Assembly (NCBI RefSeq): GCF_934754935.1
Contig: NZ_CAKVJB010000019.1
Coordinates: forward strand, 1-43,882
Origin: an uncultured Holdemanella sp.
Lineage (GTDB): Bacteria; Bacillota_I; Bacilli_A; Erysipelotrichales; Erysipelotrichaceae
Direction: 5' to 3'
DNA length: 43,882 nt
Positions 1 through 8,639 of this stretch are shown here, in pieces. Position numbers and translations under genes: made by a program. The notes beneath the pieces were generated by a model, which searched no databases, was not told where the DNA came from, and worked only from the letters and a program-made list of their open reading frames with translations. The first letter of the stretch is position 1. Each line of letters starts with the position of its first letter.

Positions 1-11
1 GTCGTGCTTTC

Positions 12-49
12 AAATAAAAATACCATCCAGACAATAGTATCTGGATGGT
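12..49. terminator. Strong hairpin, probable terminator
   Basis: A 10-bp stem (ACCATCCAGA / TCTGGATGGT) around an 8-nt loop. The T-rich run lies on the - strand side (AAATAAAAA on +), while the + side is followed only by TTCGTCATTTCTT. It probably ends a + strand gene outside the window, possibly in both directions. Confidence 0.6.
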
Positions 50-78
50 TCGTCATTTCTTAACTTAATGACATTGAC

Positions 79-107
79 TTGATTCCTGTTTTTTTTTATT
101 GTATAAT
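79..107 (+). promoter_or_regulatory. Sigma-A type promoter of the ECF transporter gene
   Basis: TTGATT at 79-84, a 17-bp spacer containing a run of nine T, and a perfect TATAAT at 102-107. The untranslated leader to the start codon at 219 is about 105 nt; no known riboswitch was recognised in it. Confidence 0.75.
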
Positions 108-218
108 GTTTAAGATGTTTTTTTGTGGATATGGATCGAATGACCATAATCTATGTATGAAGGCATCAATTTGATTAGTTACATCGTATTCTGTAAAGAA
201 ACGAAAGTAGGAGGAAAT

Positions 219-854
219 ATGAGCAAATCAAAACTATCAGTACGCCAGATGTGCGTGTTGGCTTTATTTTTAGCCATCGAAATCATCATGTATCTAACAC
301 CAATTGGATACTTACGTATTAACGCATTAAGTGTTACATTGATGCACGTGCCTGTAATTATCTTGGCTAGCACAATGGGACCTGCTGCAGGAGCTTTCTT
401 AGGATTCGTATTTGGATGTACTTCAGTAATTGGAGCTACAATGACACCTGGAATCACAAGCTTTGTCTTCTCTCCATTCGTAACAGTTGGTGGAATTTCT
501 GGTAACTTCTTTAGTTTAATTATAGCTTTGGTACCACGTATTTTATTAGGTGTAATTGCTGGTTATGTATTTAAATTCGCTAGAAAATATGCGAAAAATA
601 CTCCAGTAGCTGCAGGTATCGCAGCAGCCGTAGCAACAGTATGCCACACAATCATGGTATTAGGATTGATTGTTATCTTATTCGGTCCTCAATATTCTGA
701 AGCTTTAGGTATTAGCCAAGCCGCACTAAATGGTGTTATGGCTGGTGTCATTGGAACAAACATGCTTCCTGAAGTCATCGTGGCTGTTGTTTCAAATATG
801 GCTTTAGCGACTGCATTAAGTTCAAGATACGTTGGAATTACTCAACAAGCATAG
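219..854 (+). CDS. ECF transporter S component (substrate-binding membrane subunit)
   Basis: A 211-aa very hydrophobic protein with about six predicted membrane segments, fitting the S component of an energy-coupling-factor vitamin importer, which binds substrate and docks with shared EcfA/EcfT subunits encoded elsewhere. The N-terminus (VRQMCVLALFLAIEIIMYLT) followed by the L-R-I-N-A-L-S-V-T-L-x-H-x-P segment is typical of the family. The substrate cannot be told from sequence; pantothenate-, folate- or riboflavin-type S components are all possible. The frame is open from 153, but the start at 219 is chosen because AGGAGG lies just before it and the upstream residues are hydrophilic and unlike the family. 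It is the first gene after a clear promoter and ends at its own terminator, so it is monocistronic. Confidence 0.85.
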   Translation: MSKSKLSVRQMCVLALFLAIEIIMYLTPIGYLRINALSVTLMHVPVIILASTMGPAAGAFLGFVFGCTSVIGATMTPGITSFVFSPFVTVGGISGNFFSLIIALVPRILLGVIAGYVFKFARKYAKNTPVAAGIAAAVATVCHTIMVLGLIVILFGPQYSEALGISQAALNGVMAGVIGTNMLPEVIVAVVSNMALATALSSRYVGITQQA

Positions 855-860
855 TCAATG

Positions 861-892
861 AATAGTGTAACTTTGGTTGCACTATTTTTTTT
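861..892 (+). terminator. Rho-independent terminator after the ECF gene
   Basis: Stem AATAGTG / CACTATT followed by eight T residues. Confidence 0.85.
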
Positions 893-922
893 ATTTGGAT
901 TATAATAATTTGGGTGATAAAA

Positions 923-1468
923 ATGAATTTAAATTGGAAATTAAATAAAACAGAACATATTGTACAAGATGAATGGATCGACTTTCGTAAAGAGTCTTTT
1001 ATTCTTCCGAATGGAAAGGAATTCTCCCCTTTCTATAATTATTCAAGAAGAAACTTCGTTGTGATTATCGCAAGAACCAAGGATGATAAATATATAACAG
1101 TTCGTCAATATAGACACGGGTTGAAAAAAGTAACCACCGAATTTTGTGCCGGTGGCATTGAAGGTGATGAAAAAGATAGTGCATTACTAGCTGCCAAGCG
1201 TGAACTTGAAGAAGAAACAGGCTATGTATCTAATGATTGGAAACATATTTATACCATTCCTAGCAATCCGACTATAGCGGATAATTATGCATTTTTATAT
1301 TATGCCGACAATTGTGAAAAGGCATGTGATCAACATCTAGATTCCACTGAATTTATAGAAGTCAAAGAATATACAGAAGATGAAATCAATGATTTAATTA
1401 AAAACAATGAATTTGTCCAACCAATTCACCTAATGGGTTGGCTTATGGTTAAAAAAGGCGTATTATAG
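923..1468 (+). CDS. NUDIX hydrolase, ADP-ribose pyrophosphatase-like
   Basis: A 181-aa NUDIX protein, predicted to cleave a nucleoside-diphosphate derivative such as ADP-ribose in the cytoplasm using Mg2+. The Nudix box lies at about residues 77-101 (GGIEGDEKDSALLAAKREL then EEETGY). The REL-x-EE core is intact, but the first part seems two residues longer than the canonical 23-residue box. The frame can start at GTG 914; ATG 923 is preferred because TGGGTG sits at the right distance before it and nothing resembling a ribosome site precedes 914. It lies 24 bp before the HU gene and may share a transcript with it. Substrate is inferred only from similarity to ADP-sugar hydrolases. Confidence 0.85.
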   Translation: MNLNWKLNKTEHIVQDEWIDFRKESFILPNGKEFSPFYNYSRRNFVVIIARTKDDKYITVRQYRHGLKKVTTEFCAGGIEGDEKDSALLAAKRELEEETGYVSNDWKHIYTIPSNPTIADNYAFLYYADNCEKACDQHLDSTEFIEVKEYTEDEINDLIKNNEFVQPIHLMGWLMVKKGVL

Positions 1469-1491
1469 GGATGTAAAGGAGACTTATAAAC

Positions 1492-1776
1492 ATGGAAAAA
1501 TTAACTAAAAAGGACATCATTTCTAACATTGCCGAAGATTCTCATTTAACTAAAAAAGACATCACTGAAGTTGTTGATTCAGCTTTAACACAAATCTTTG
1601 AAGGTTTAAGTGAAGGAAAAACAGTAGATCTTGCAGGATTTGGAAAATTTGAAATCACAGAAAGAAAAGCTAGAGAAGGATTCAATCCTCTAACAAAAGA
1701 AAAGATTCAAATTGAAGCTAGTAAATCTGTTAAGTTCAAAGTTGCCAAAGCATTAAAAGAAGCCGTAAATAAATAA
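1492..1776 (+). CDS. hup: HU-family DNA-binding protein
   Basis: A 94-aa histone-like protein that bends and compacts DNA as a dimer. The N-terminal helices (KDIISNIAEDSHLTKKDI), the GKTVDLAGFGKFEI core and the beta-arm with GFNPLTKEKIQI are the standard HU layout and length. The arm has GFNPLT where many HU proteins have GRNPQT, keeping the DNA-intercalating proline. The ribosome site is AAGGAG. It ends at a strong bidirectional terminator, which marks the boundary between this conserved + strand block and the - strand accessory region. Confidence 0.95.
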   Translation: MEKLTKKDIISNIAEDSHLTKKDITEVVDSALTQIFEGLSEGKTVDLAGFGKFEITERKAREGFNPLTKEKIQIEASKSVKFKVAKALKEAVNK

Positions 1777-1785
1777 TATCTAAAC

Positions 1786-1814
1786 AAAAAGCATCCCCCA
1801 AGGATGCTTTTTTT
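1786..1814. terminator. Bidirectional terminator
   Basis: Stem AAAAAGCATCC / GGATGCTTTTT with T-runs on both strands. It serves HU from the left and the coupling-ATPase gene (stop at 1816) from the right. Confidence 0.9.
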
Positions 1815-1815
1815 A

Positions 1816-3117
1816 TTATAGTTGCATATGTCTTAAGTCACCATGAATTCTAGATCTATTTTTAGGCAACAGAAATCGATTATGATTATATATAAAATAT
1901 TTTCCTGTCTTACTATAATCCAATAATTCTACATGTTCTGCACAGCTGCCTCTTCGTAGTAAAATAACATCTCCAACTGGAAGTTCATTCACATAATCTA
2001 GTGTAAAGCCAGATCTGTGCGCAATATCTAAAGCTGAATCATAGGAATTGGTTCCCATATAAATCGTTGTGTCAAAACAGTCTTGAATATTGATCGCATT
2101 GTCTTTATAGACAGAAACCAATTGATTTTTGGATTGAATACATCCAGTAATACCAATACCACGACTTCTTGCGGTTGCGATAATACTCGCAAAATCATTA
2201 ATCGCATAGTTTGCCATATCATCTAAATGAAACTGAACGGGTATTGGTAGTCTTAAATCTTTTTGTTTATTTGCTTCAGAAAATAAGAATTGAAATAATT
2301 GTGATAAAAACACACTCGCAATTCGATGTAATGAAGTATCCGCATCATTGAGTTGAATAAAGATGACTGATTTTTCATAAGTAAACCGATTGAAATCAAT
2401 CGTTAGTGCATCAGGACCATCGCAAATCGTACATAGTACATCTGCATTTTGTAAAGCTGATGTATTTGATCGCAATGTTTTTAAAATGCATGCCAAAGTC
2501 TTTGAAGGACAGATTGCTTCTCTTCTAAAGAGTTCACTAGAATAAACATTTAAGCCTTCGTAAATTAATTCATCTAATTTATTTTTAAGATCCTCATAAT
2601 CAATTTCCCCATCACAATCATATCGCAATGTATATATAATATCGAAAGCTTCTTTTAAAGAACCATTTCCTTCTTCACTATTCTTTTCATACGTATATGT
2701 TAATGCTGCATGCAAAAGGGATATTGCCGATTCATCCCAAAAAGGATCTACACTAACGTAATTTTGACCATATATAGTTCTTGCCAAACTCATTAGATCT
2801 GTTTGTGAATATCTCTTTCGAATATATGCTAATGGATTATAATACATCGAACGATGAAGATCCATTAGATTTAAATAATAAATTTTATAGCCACTTTCTT
2901 CTAATAAAGGAATCAAGCTTGCCATAGAACCCTTCACATCAACAATCACATGATTTCGATCCAATTGATGAAGGATATTATAGAATTCAGATCGAGTCTT
3001 TCCTGTACCAGGCGCTCCAATATATAAATAATTGTTATTTAATCCTGTTTTTTTATCTTCTAAAGAGAATTTGCAATCCTCACTGAAAATATATTCTCCA
3101 TTCACTTTTTTACTCAT
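1816..3117 (-). CDS. VirD4/TraG-like coupling ATPase, short form
   Basis: A 433-aa protein of the type IV coupling (conjugative DNA-transfer) ATPase family, which feeds a DNA-protein complex to a secretion channel. Walker A is GAPGTGKT near residue 38; the Walker B-like FHLDDMANY and the following RSRGIGITGCIQSKNQL segment match the family. It begins almost directly at the nucleotide-binding domain: the N-terminal membrane helices of typical VirD4/TraG (about 600 aa) are missing, so it may be soluble or truncated. The frame is open to 3156, but ATG 3117 is preferred: it overlaps the stop of the upstream short gene (ATGAGTAA), indicating translational coupling. No relaxase or VirB genes are near, so a transfer role is uncertain. 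Confidence 0.8.
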   Translation of the reverse strand: MSKKVNGEYIFSEDCKFSLEDKKTGLNNNYLYIGAPGTGKTRSEFYNILHQLDRNHVIVDVKGSMASLIPLLEESGYKIYYLNLMDLHRSMYYNPLAYIRKRYSQTDLMSLARTIYGQNYVSVDPFWDESAISLLHAALTYTYEKNSEEGNGSLKEAFDIIYTLRYDCDGEIDYEDLKNKLDELIYEGLNVYSSELFRREAICPSKTLACILKTLRSNTSALQNADVLCTICDGPDALTIDFNRFTYEKSVIFIQLNDADTSLHRIASVFLSQLFQFLFSEANKQKDLRLPIPVQFHLDDMANYAINDFASIIATARSRGIGITGCIQSKNQLVSVYKDNAINIQDCFDTTIYMGTNSYDSALDIAHRSGFTLDYVNELPVGDVILLRRGSCAEHVELLDYSKTGKYFIYNHNRFLLPKNRSRIHGDLRHMQL

Positions 3118-3250
3118 AATTTGACATCTCACTTTCTTTATCCATGATTCCATCAATTAAGCCATAATTTAAGGCTTCTTGAGCACTCATCCAACAATCT
3201 GATAAACAGTTCATATTCTCCAGAATATCCGAAACAACATAAGTAGCCAT
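3110..3250 (-). CDS. 46-aa chimeric ORF ending in a ClpP C-terminal tail
   Basis: Short ORF with ribosome site CGGAGG. About 19 N-terminal residues (MATYVVSDILENMNCLSDCW) are unlike anything nearby; the rest (MSAQEALNYGLIDGIMD then KESEMSNYE) is nearly identical to the C-terminus of the complete ClpP gene at 4395-5003. It lacks the catalytic Ser and His, so it cannot be a protease. Its stop overlaps the start of the coupling ATPase, exactly as the full ClpP stop overlaps its own downstream gene. It could be a translated leader that couples translation or a remnant of a deleted clpP copy. Confidence 0.6.
   Translation of the reverse strand: MATYVVSDILENMNCLSDCWMSAQEALNYGLIDGIMDKESEMSNYE
3141..3200 (-). 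repeat. ClpP 3'-end repeat, copy 1
   Basis: About 60 bp nearly identical to 4429-4488, encoding CWMSAQEALNYGLIDGIMD in both copies. Confidence 0.9.
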
Positions 3251-3361
3251 GTCAATCCTCCGCTTCGTTTCTAAAATTCTTTCCTAACACGTGCATTTTT
3301 TAAAACTGGATTGTGTTTCCCATCCTCGTGTTATAATTTGATATTTTTGTACATTATTGTC

Positions 3362-3949
3362 TTATTCTTTCACTTCTACTCCTACAAGAATTTCTTCTAA
3401 AGTACGCGGTGTATAGTTCATATAAGAAAACATACATCCAACATTACATGCCCGTATTTTTCCGTCACATGCATGCCTACAATCATTTTCTTGCATCTGT
3501 CTCAAACAACTTTGATAAAACTTGTCTTCTTCGCTTTCATGTGTATGCCCATAGAGCAGAATTTTTCCACGTCCCATATTGTTCCATGAAAAAATCGGAT
3601 AATGAGATAATATCAATCCATACTTTTCTTTCCCAACTGAATCTTGAATTTCTTTATAATCGCAGATTTCAGTAAATAACTGCTGATATCTATAATCAGA
3701 TAGATCATCATGATTACCTTTAACTAAGACCTTTCTTCCTTTTAAGCATGCCACAAAGGCAATCAAATCTTCATTTTTCCCACGCAAACTAATATCACCT
3801 AAAATATATACAATATCGCCATTCGTCACACGATCATTCCAGTTTTTCATGATTACCTCATGCATTTCCTGTATAGAATCAAAGGGACGATGATCATATT
3901 TGATTGCATTTTCATGAAACAAATGCAGGTCACTAATATAATATTTCAT
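3362..3949 (-). CDS. Calcineurin-like metallophosphoesterase
   Basis: A 195-aa protein carrying the metal-binding motifs in order: DLHLFH near residue 7, GDIS near 51, GNHDD near 78, SHYP near 115 and GHTH near 134. It is predicted to hydrolyse a phosphoester using two divalent metals; compact proteins of this type include phosphodiesterases of unknown substrate that are frequent on phages and plasmids. A cysteine-containing C-terminal tail (residues about 146-175, with four Cys) is an addition to the minimal fold and might bind metal. It stands alone, with gaps of 111 bp downstream and 174 bp upstream. Confidence 0.85.
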   Translation of the reverse strand: MKYYISDLHLFHENAIKYDHRPFDSIQEMHEVIMKNWNDRVTNGDIVYILGDISLRGKNEDLIAFVACLKGRKVLVKGNHDDLSDYRYQQLFTEICDYKEIQDSVGKEKYGLILSHYPIFSWNNMGRGKILLYGHTHESEEDKFYQSCLRQMQENDCRHACDGKIRACNVGCMFSYMNYTPRTLEEILVGVEVKE

Positions 3950-4123
3950 CTAATTTAATCCTCTTTCATTTATTTTTTTCCTGTATTAAAAATTAAGTTT
4001 TAAAACAATTTCTCTAGCTAAAATTGTTTCAGCAACTCTATATCCATTATTAAATAGTATGCTGTATTCTTTTCAAATACCATAATAAAACTATCATAAA
4101 AGATATTAGATGTTATTTTGAAT

Positions 4124-4408
4124 TCACCATGATTTTATATCTATCTCAGCTTTCTCAATAGGCAAAAATGCCAACACATTATCTAATCCTATAAAGCCAC
4201 CTCGGCTTTGTCTGAAGCAGCCAGGTATTTTTCCATCATCAGTACTCCTTAATCCTGTATCCCAACAACCAGCACTTAGATGGCCATTCTTTTCAATAAT
4301 CAAGCAGACCTCAAAATCATCTGGAAGCGTATCTTTTATATAACTAAAGCCTTTCAATGTTAATTCTCCCGTTTCATGTGATTCAGCGAACACTCTATTT
4401 ATACGCAT
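4124..4408 (-). CDS. Hypothetical protein, 94 aa, coupled to clpP
   Basis: Not recognised. A small soluble protein of mixed charge, without signal peptide or membrane segment; it contains two Cys and a Gly-rich SRGGFIGLDN stretch. The frame is open to 4444, but ATG 4408 is chosen because GGGG precedes it and it overlaps the clpP stop. The overlap suggests that it is made together with ClpP; it could be an adaptor or substrate, but nothing in the sequence proves this. Confidence 0.6.
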   Translation of the reverse strand: MRINRVFAESHETGELTLKGFSYIKDTLPDDFEVCLIIEKNGHLSAGCWDTGLRSTDDGKIPGCFRQSRGGFIGLDNVLAFLPIEKAEIDIKSW

Positions 4409-5003
4409 AATTATTTCCCCTTTCTTCGTCCATAATTCCATCAATTAACCCATAATTTAAAGCTTCTTGAGCACTCATCCAACAATCTCGATCAAACATT
4501 TGGCAAGCCTGTTCATATGTGAAATTATTTGCCTTTTCAACAATCATTTTATTTATCTTTTCTTTCATAATCACCATTCTTTTTGCGACAATATCAATAT
4601 CCGATGTTTGTCCACCAATATGATTAATCAATGGTTGATGATAGAGTAATACGCAATTTTTTGTGACATATCTTTTGTTGCTTAATGTTGAAAGCAAGAA
4701 AGCAGCCATACTTGCACATAAACCAATTCCAATCGTACAAATTGGATTTGAAATAAGCCTTGTATAATCATAGATAGCCATGCCATCTGTAACACTACCG
4801 CCTGGTGAATTGATATAGATCGTAATCTCTCTTTTACTATCCACTGCATTTAAATATCTTAAATTTAAAATCACTTCACTAGCTAGATCTGCATCAATTG
4901 TACGATCAATCAAAATGGAAAAGTCATCCATCACAAAGGATGAATAAACTGTTTTAGTATTTGTGCCTCTTGGCGTTGTTTCTGTAATCGTTAAGTTTCT
5001 CAT
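4395..5003 (-). CDS. clpP: ClpP-like serine protease
   Basis: A 202-aa protein matching ClpP over its length. INSPGGSV forms the oxyanion-loop region, the nucleophile is the Ser in GLCASMAA (near residue 97), the catalytic His is in LLYHQPL (near 122), and the Asp lies near 172 in the FDRDCWMSAQEAL region. ClpP forms a barrel that degrades proteins delivered by Clp ATPases. The divergent sequence and setting suggest an accessory copy rather than the housekeeping one. Its promoter region carries the TGATGGCGAAT box at 5066-5076. The last 14 bases overlap the next gene. Confidence 0.85.
   Translation of the reverse strand: MRNLTITETTPRGTNTKTVYSSFVMDDFSILIDRTIDADLASEVILNLRYLNAVDSKREITIYINSPGGSVTDGMAIYDYTRLISNPICTIGIGLCASMAAFLLSTLSNKRYVTKNCVLLYHQPLINHIGGQTSDIDIVAKRMVIMKEKINKMIVEKANNFTYEQACQMFDRDCWMSAQEALNYGLIDGIMDEERGNNYAYK
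4429..4488 (-). repeat. ClpP 3'-end repeat, copy 2 (within complete gene)
   Basis: Partner of the repeat at 3141-3200; here it is the end of an intact clpP. Confidence 0.9.
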
Positions 5004-5065
5004 ATTTTATGTTCCTTTCTTTACACTTATATTTAACTAAATTTTCAACTAAGAATACATATACG

Positions 5066-5076
5066 ATTCGCCATCA
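5066..5076 (-). promoter_or_regulatory. TGATGGCGAAT box upstream of clpP
   Basis: One of five exact copies in the window. Here a possible -10 (TATAAG) starts 34 bp after the box rather than 29. It lies between the hairpin after the 255-aa gene and the clpP start. Confidence 0.5.
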
Positions 5077-5080
5077 ATAA

Positions 5081-5104
5081 AGCTTCCTTTTTTTAAGGAA
5101 GCTT
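5081..5104 (-). terminator. Hairpin after the 255-aa gene
   Basis: Stem AAGCTTCCTT / AAGGAAGCTT, followed on the - strand by only TTTATTG, so a modest terminator. It lies just beyond the stop at 5114. Confidence 0.55.
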
Positions 5105-5113
5105 AACTCATAT

Positions 5114-5881
5114 TTAACGCTCTTCTCTATCGACTTTTCGTCTTGAACGAACTTCATTTTCTAAAGCAAGAAGAACATCTTTTACCTCTTTATATTTATC
5201 ATATGGATCATTTGGCCATGTATTTTCATAATGACGTACTAAATAAGTTTTACTATATTTTCTATTATATATAATATTGTTTTTAGTATTGTCTTCATCA
5301 TCAGATTCATAAATTACAATTTGATCTGGTTCAGGCATGATATTTTCTAAAGCCAAGTTCATTTCATTTTCTTTAACAATTTGATCATATTGATAAAATA
5401 AAACATCCCAAATTCTAATTGTTTCTTTAATTAATTTAAGCACATCTTTAGAAGATGCTTTTGAATAAGACAATTTTGCGTTTGCCATTTCTAATTTTCC
5501 ATCTTTGATCAATTTATATACATTTAAACCCTCATGTTTGTGATCTTTTGTATCATATTTGGCACATTTTTTTAAAGAAGTATGTGCACGAAAATCAAAT
5601 ACTGAATCATTCATAGCCAAAATAATAGGCGTATTTTTTTCACCAGGCTTAGTCATCAAGCGAACTTGATTGTATCTATTTAAATATTTATTATATTCCA
5701 AATGTCTATATACATAATTCAATGAAATCGATGCAAGTTTCAATGCATCAACTTCATCATATAAGCTATCAACCATTTGGTTAACATAATCCGATTCTAA
5801 AAAAGCCTTTGTGAAGGCTGTAGACACCTTATTGTGTACCATTCTTAATGTAATATCTTTATTTGCTACTGTTGCTGACAT
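5114..5881 (-). CDS. Hypothetical protein, 255 aa
   Basis: Not recognised. Predicted soluble and mostly helical, with acidic ESDDEDN near residue 193 and a basic end (EVRSRRKVDREER). There is no signal peptide, membrane helix or clear catalytic motif. The N-terminal third (MVHNKVSTAFTKAFLESDYV) could be helical packing. Upstream DNA (5882-5974) has no close relative among the two shared promoter boxes seen elsewhere in the island. It may be a DNA-maintenance or structural protein of the element; this is a guess from context only. Confidence 0.6.
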   Translation of the reverse strand: MSATVANKDITLRMVHNKVSTAFTKAFLESDYVNQMVDSLYDEVDALKLASISLNYVYRHLEYNKYLNRYNQVRLMTKPGEKNTPIILAMNDSVFDFRAHTSLKKCAKYDTKDHKHEGLNVYKLIKDGKLEMANAKLSYSKASSKDVLKLIKETIRIWDVLFYQYDQIVKENEMNLALENIMPEPDQIVIYESDDEDNTKNNIIYNRKYSKTYLVRHYENTWPNDPYDKYKEVKDVLLALENEVRSRRKVDREER

Positions 5882-5974
5882 GTTTAGTTCCTAACCTCTC
5901 CATTAAACTTATTTAAATCAAACAAAGTAGCGCGCATACTTTATCAAGAAACGTATCGTTTCAAGACATCTATA

Positions 5975-6003
5975 TAATAAAAAAATCGCTCATATATAGC
6001 GAT
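5975..6003 (-). terminator. Orphan - strand terminator-like hairpin
   Basis: Stem ATCGCT / AGCGAT with a 7-nt loop, followed on the - strand by a run of seven T. No - strand gene lies directly before it, since 6114-8639 is on the + strand, so it may end antisense transcripts. Confidence 0.5.
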
Positions 6004-6113
6004 AGAATAAGCATTATCTTGTTAATTTTATTATAATTACTTCATTTTTAACATTTTATTGTGTTTTTTATGCATTCAATGTATAGTATTTATAGAAAGA
6101 AAAAGGTGAAGTT

Positions 6114-8639
6114 ATGTATTATGTAGTTGATCAATCCAACCCAAAAGAACCAATGGAATATATTCGTGTAACAAGAAAAGACATATATGAATTAAAAGAA
6201 ATACAAATTTATAATTTCGTTGGAAAACCAATAAATGACGATGAAATTTCTTTATGCCAATATGTCTTAGAAGATATTGAAGTTCCTTCTTATTATGATA
6301 CAAAACCTGCAAGAGTTGGTACCATGTACACTCATCTATTAAATATGTATAAAATGAGTCTTGATAATCAATACAATATAAACTTTTACAATGATATTGA
6401 TTTTATATTGTTTTTTGAAAACATTCAAAAGAATACTAGTTTTTATAACGATAATTATTCTAATAGTCTAATAAAGGGTTATGTCGAAGGATCATTTGCA
6501 CATCCTTCAGAAGAAAAAGACATGATTATTATTGGGAAATTCATTATGAATCCACCGATTAAAGAGAGTTTCTCTCAATCTAAAATATTAAATAATTACC
6601 ACACCATTTATTCTTTTTATCATGATTTTACTGATTTCGAAACATCTTTTACATTTATTTTTAAAAAATTTATGATACAAGCTTTAAAAACTTTGATTAA
6701 TGTTTTTAGTTCTACAAACTATAATTCTTTTTTTGAAACTAGCGGAAGTGTAAATGCAATGTATCGATTTTATAGAACAATAAGAAGTCGCCAAGAGTAT
6801 CCATATTCTGTTATAACAAACTATATAGATGAAATTAAAAATTTAATTTCTAAAGATATTTCGATTTCAGGCCTGATATATGATTATTTTTTAGAATATT
6901 TATTGCAATTTTTAAATAATCTTCTTTCAAAGTATCAATCGTCATTATATATTGACGATGACTTTACAACTATAAATCTTGATGAATCAATTAGATTAAT
7001 GGTTGAAATTTACTTTATATTAGATTTTTATCAATCAATGTTTATTCAAGTATCAAATTATAACGATTTTTTTGAAGATTTTACTAATTTCACATTTGAA
7101 AAATATGAGAATTTAGTTTCTTATAGATTTGATTTTCAAAGGGATGTTGATATGTATCATAGATGGGATAATTTTGAAGAGTTATGCGAATTATTACATA
7201 ATGTTTCTTTAAATAATGAAACATCAGAATTTGAACACCAACAAGGCAAACTTAGAAGCCTTCCAAGGAGTATGAGTAGAATATATAGTCAAAATATTCC
7301 ATTAGAATATTTGATTTTACCTCGATTCTTTTTCTTATTGATAAACAAAATTAATGCAGCATTGAAAAAAAATGAAAACGAAAACAACTTATCCATATGT
7401 AACATAAAAATGGAAGGTATCGATATTGAAGATATTATATATGAATCAGTCATTCTCTATCAAGATGGGATCATTTCCGATAAGCATTGTATTTCAGAAA
7501 ACGATGACATTCCCTCTTTTATATTTCAATCCATGCAAAATCAAGTACTGAAAAATAAAAAAATTTTATATTATGACTTAAATATACATAACATTATTGA
7601 TTTATTTAAACCGGCAATTGAAGCATATCTTTTATTTTCAAAGCATCCTATCGACAAATGTTCTCATTGTCACATGTTTTTTCTTAAAACTTCGCCTAAT
7701 CGAAAGTTCTGTGATTCAGCACTGACTTTGAAATCTGGTATGACTTGTAAAGAAGAGCGTGAAGCAATAACGGATCATAAATCTGAATATCAAAAAACCA
7801 CAAATGACTTTAAACAATATTTACAGAAAGTTACATTAAAAGGTGACGAGCCTTATACTCGAAGAGTATATAATATTCTAGAAAAAAATAAATACTTTGA
7901 TCCTAAAAAGACTAAGAACTTTGAAGAAAAGCCTAAGATGTCTAAATCAGATACTAAAGATTTACTGTGGATGTTAAATAGCTTTTTTAATTATTCTTAT
8001 GCCATTATGGAAAGTATGAATTTTCAGAAGATTGTAAAAGATCCAACATTTAAAGACATTCGCTATTACAATAATAGTCCTGAAATTAACTTTACTCCAG
8101 ATGCGTATAAAGAATTATTTGAAGAGTATAAAAAATATACTCGAACTAATAAAGGAAATGGTGCGACTGAAATCATTAACATTTATGACTCTTTAGTTGA
8201 GTTTTCAAAAGATAAAGATAGCGTTTTAAATTTTAAAACCATTCGATCTAAGTCTATGCAAAAATTAAATGGCGTTGATATTGCGAATTTATTTGACATC
8301 ACTGAAAAAGTTATCCATGTTTTCTTTCTCAAACTAGAAGAATGGTATATAGAAGCCGATTTGAATTTAGAAGATACAAAGAAATTGTATCCTGAATTTA
8401 CTTATGCTTTTCCAAAAGAATATAAGACATCCGAACTCAGTAATATTCAGTATACTAACAATAATGCTGATTATAATATTGAGAAATTAGAAGAAAAAAT
8501 TGATAAGACAATAAAAGATCCATATATAGATGAACATATTAAAAATAATATACTGATTAACAACAAAAGAGAACTGAAGATTAAAGTTATGTTTACCAAT
8601 TTAGAAGATGCAATTATAAAGAATCACCCAGTTAAATAG
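6114..8639 (+). CDS. Large AT-rich hypothetical protein with zinc-ribbon motif (DUF6076-like)
   Basis: An 841-aa protein, rich in Asn, Ile, Tyr, Phe and Lys, reflecting AT content above that of the neighbours. The one clear motif is CSHCHMFF, then CD, then TCKE at about residues 515-545, a four-Cys knuckle preceded by SKHPIDK; this resembles the DUF6076 family of uncharacterised Firmicutes proteins. The first 500 residues are helical without membrane segments; the C-terminus (about 770-841) is charged and probably coiled. It has a ribosome site (AAGGTG), its own terminator, and is the only + strand gene between 1.8 and 32.5 kb, so it looks like a separately acquired gene. Function unknown; defence or regulation would both fit. 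Confidence 0.6.
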   Translation: MYYVVDQSNPKEPMEYIRVTRKDIYELKEIQIYNFVGKPINDDEISLCQYVLEDIEVPSYYDTKPARVGTMYTHLLNMYKMSLDNQYNINFYNDIDFILFFENIQKNTSFYNDNYSNSLIKGYVEGSFAHPSEEKDMIIIGKFIMNPPIKESFSQSKILNNYHTIYSFYHDFTDFETSFTFIFKKFMIQALKTLINVFSSTNYNSFFETSGSVNAMYRFYRTIRSRQEYPYSVITNYIDEIKNLISKDISISGLIYDYFLEYLLQFLNNLLSKYQSSLYIDDDFTTINLDESIRLMVEIYFILDFYQSMFIQVSNYNDFFEDFTNFTFEKYENLVSYRFDFQRDVDMYHRWDNFEELCELLHNVSLNNETSEFEHQQGKLRSLPRSMSRIYSQNIPLEYLILPRFFFLLINKINAALKKNENENNLSICNIKMEGIDIEDIIYESVILYQDGIISDKHCISENDDIPSFIFQSMQNQVLKNKKILYYDLNIHNIIDLFKPAIEAYLLFSKHPIDKCSHCHMFFLKTSPNRKFCDSALTLKSGMTCKEEREAITDHKSEYQKTTNDFKQYLQKVTLKGDEPYTRRVYNILEKNKYFDPKKTKNFEEKPKMSKSDTKDLLWMLNSFFNYSYAIMESMNFQKIVKDPTFKDIRYYNNSPEINFTPDAYKELFEEYKKYTRTNKGNGATEIINIYDSLVEFSKDKDSVLNFKTIRSKSMQKLNGVDIANLFDITEKVIHVFFLKLEEWYIEADLNLEDTKKLYPEFTYAFPKEYKTSELSNIQYTNNNADYNIEKLEEKIDKTIKDPYIDEHIKNNILINNKRELKIKVMFTNLEDAIIKNHPVK

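Noticed and set aside
3425..3510. The four-Cys tail of the phosphoesterase as a separate zinc-finger gene
   Set aside because: It is in frame with the enzyme and has no own start or ribosome site.
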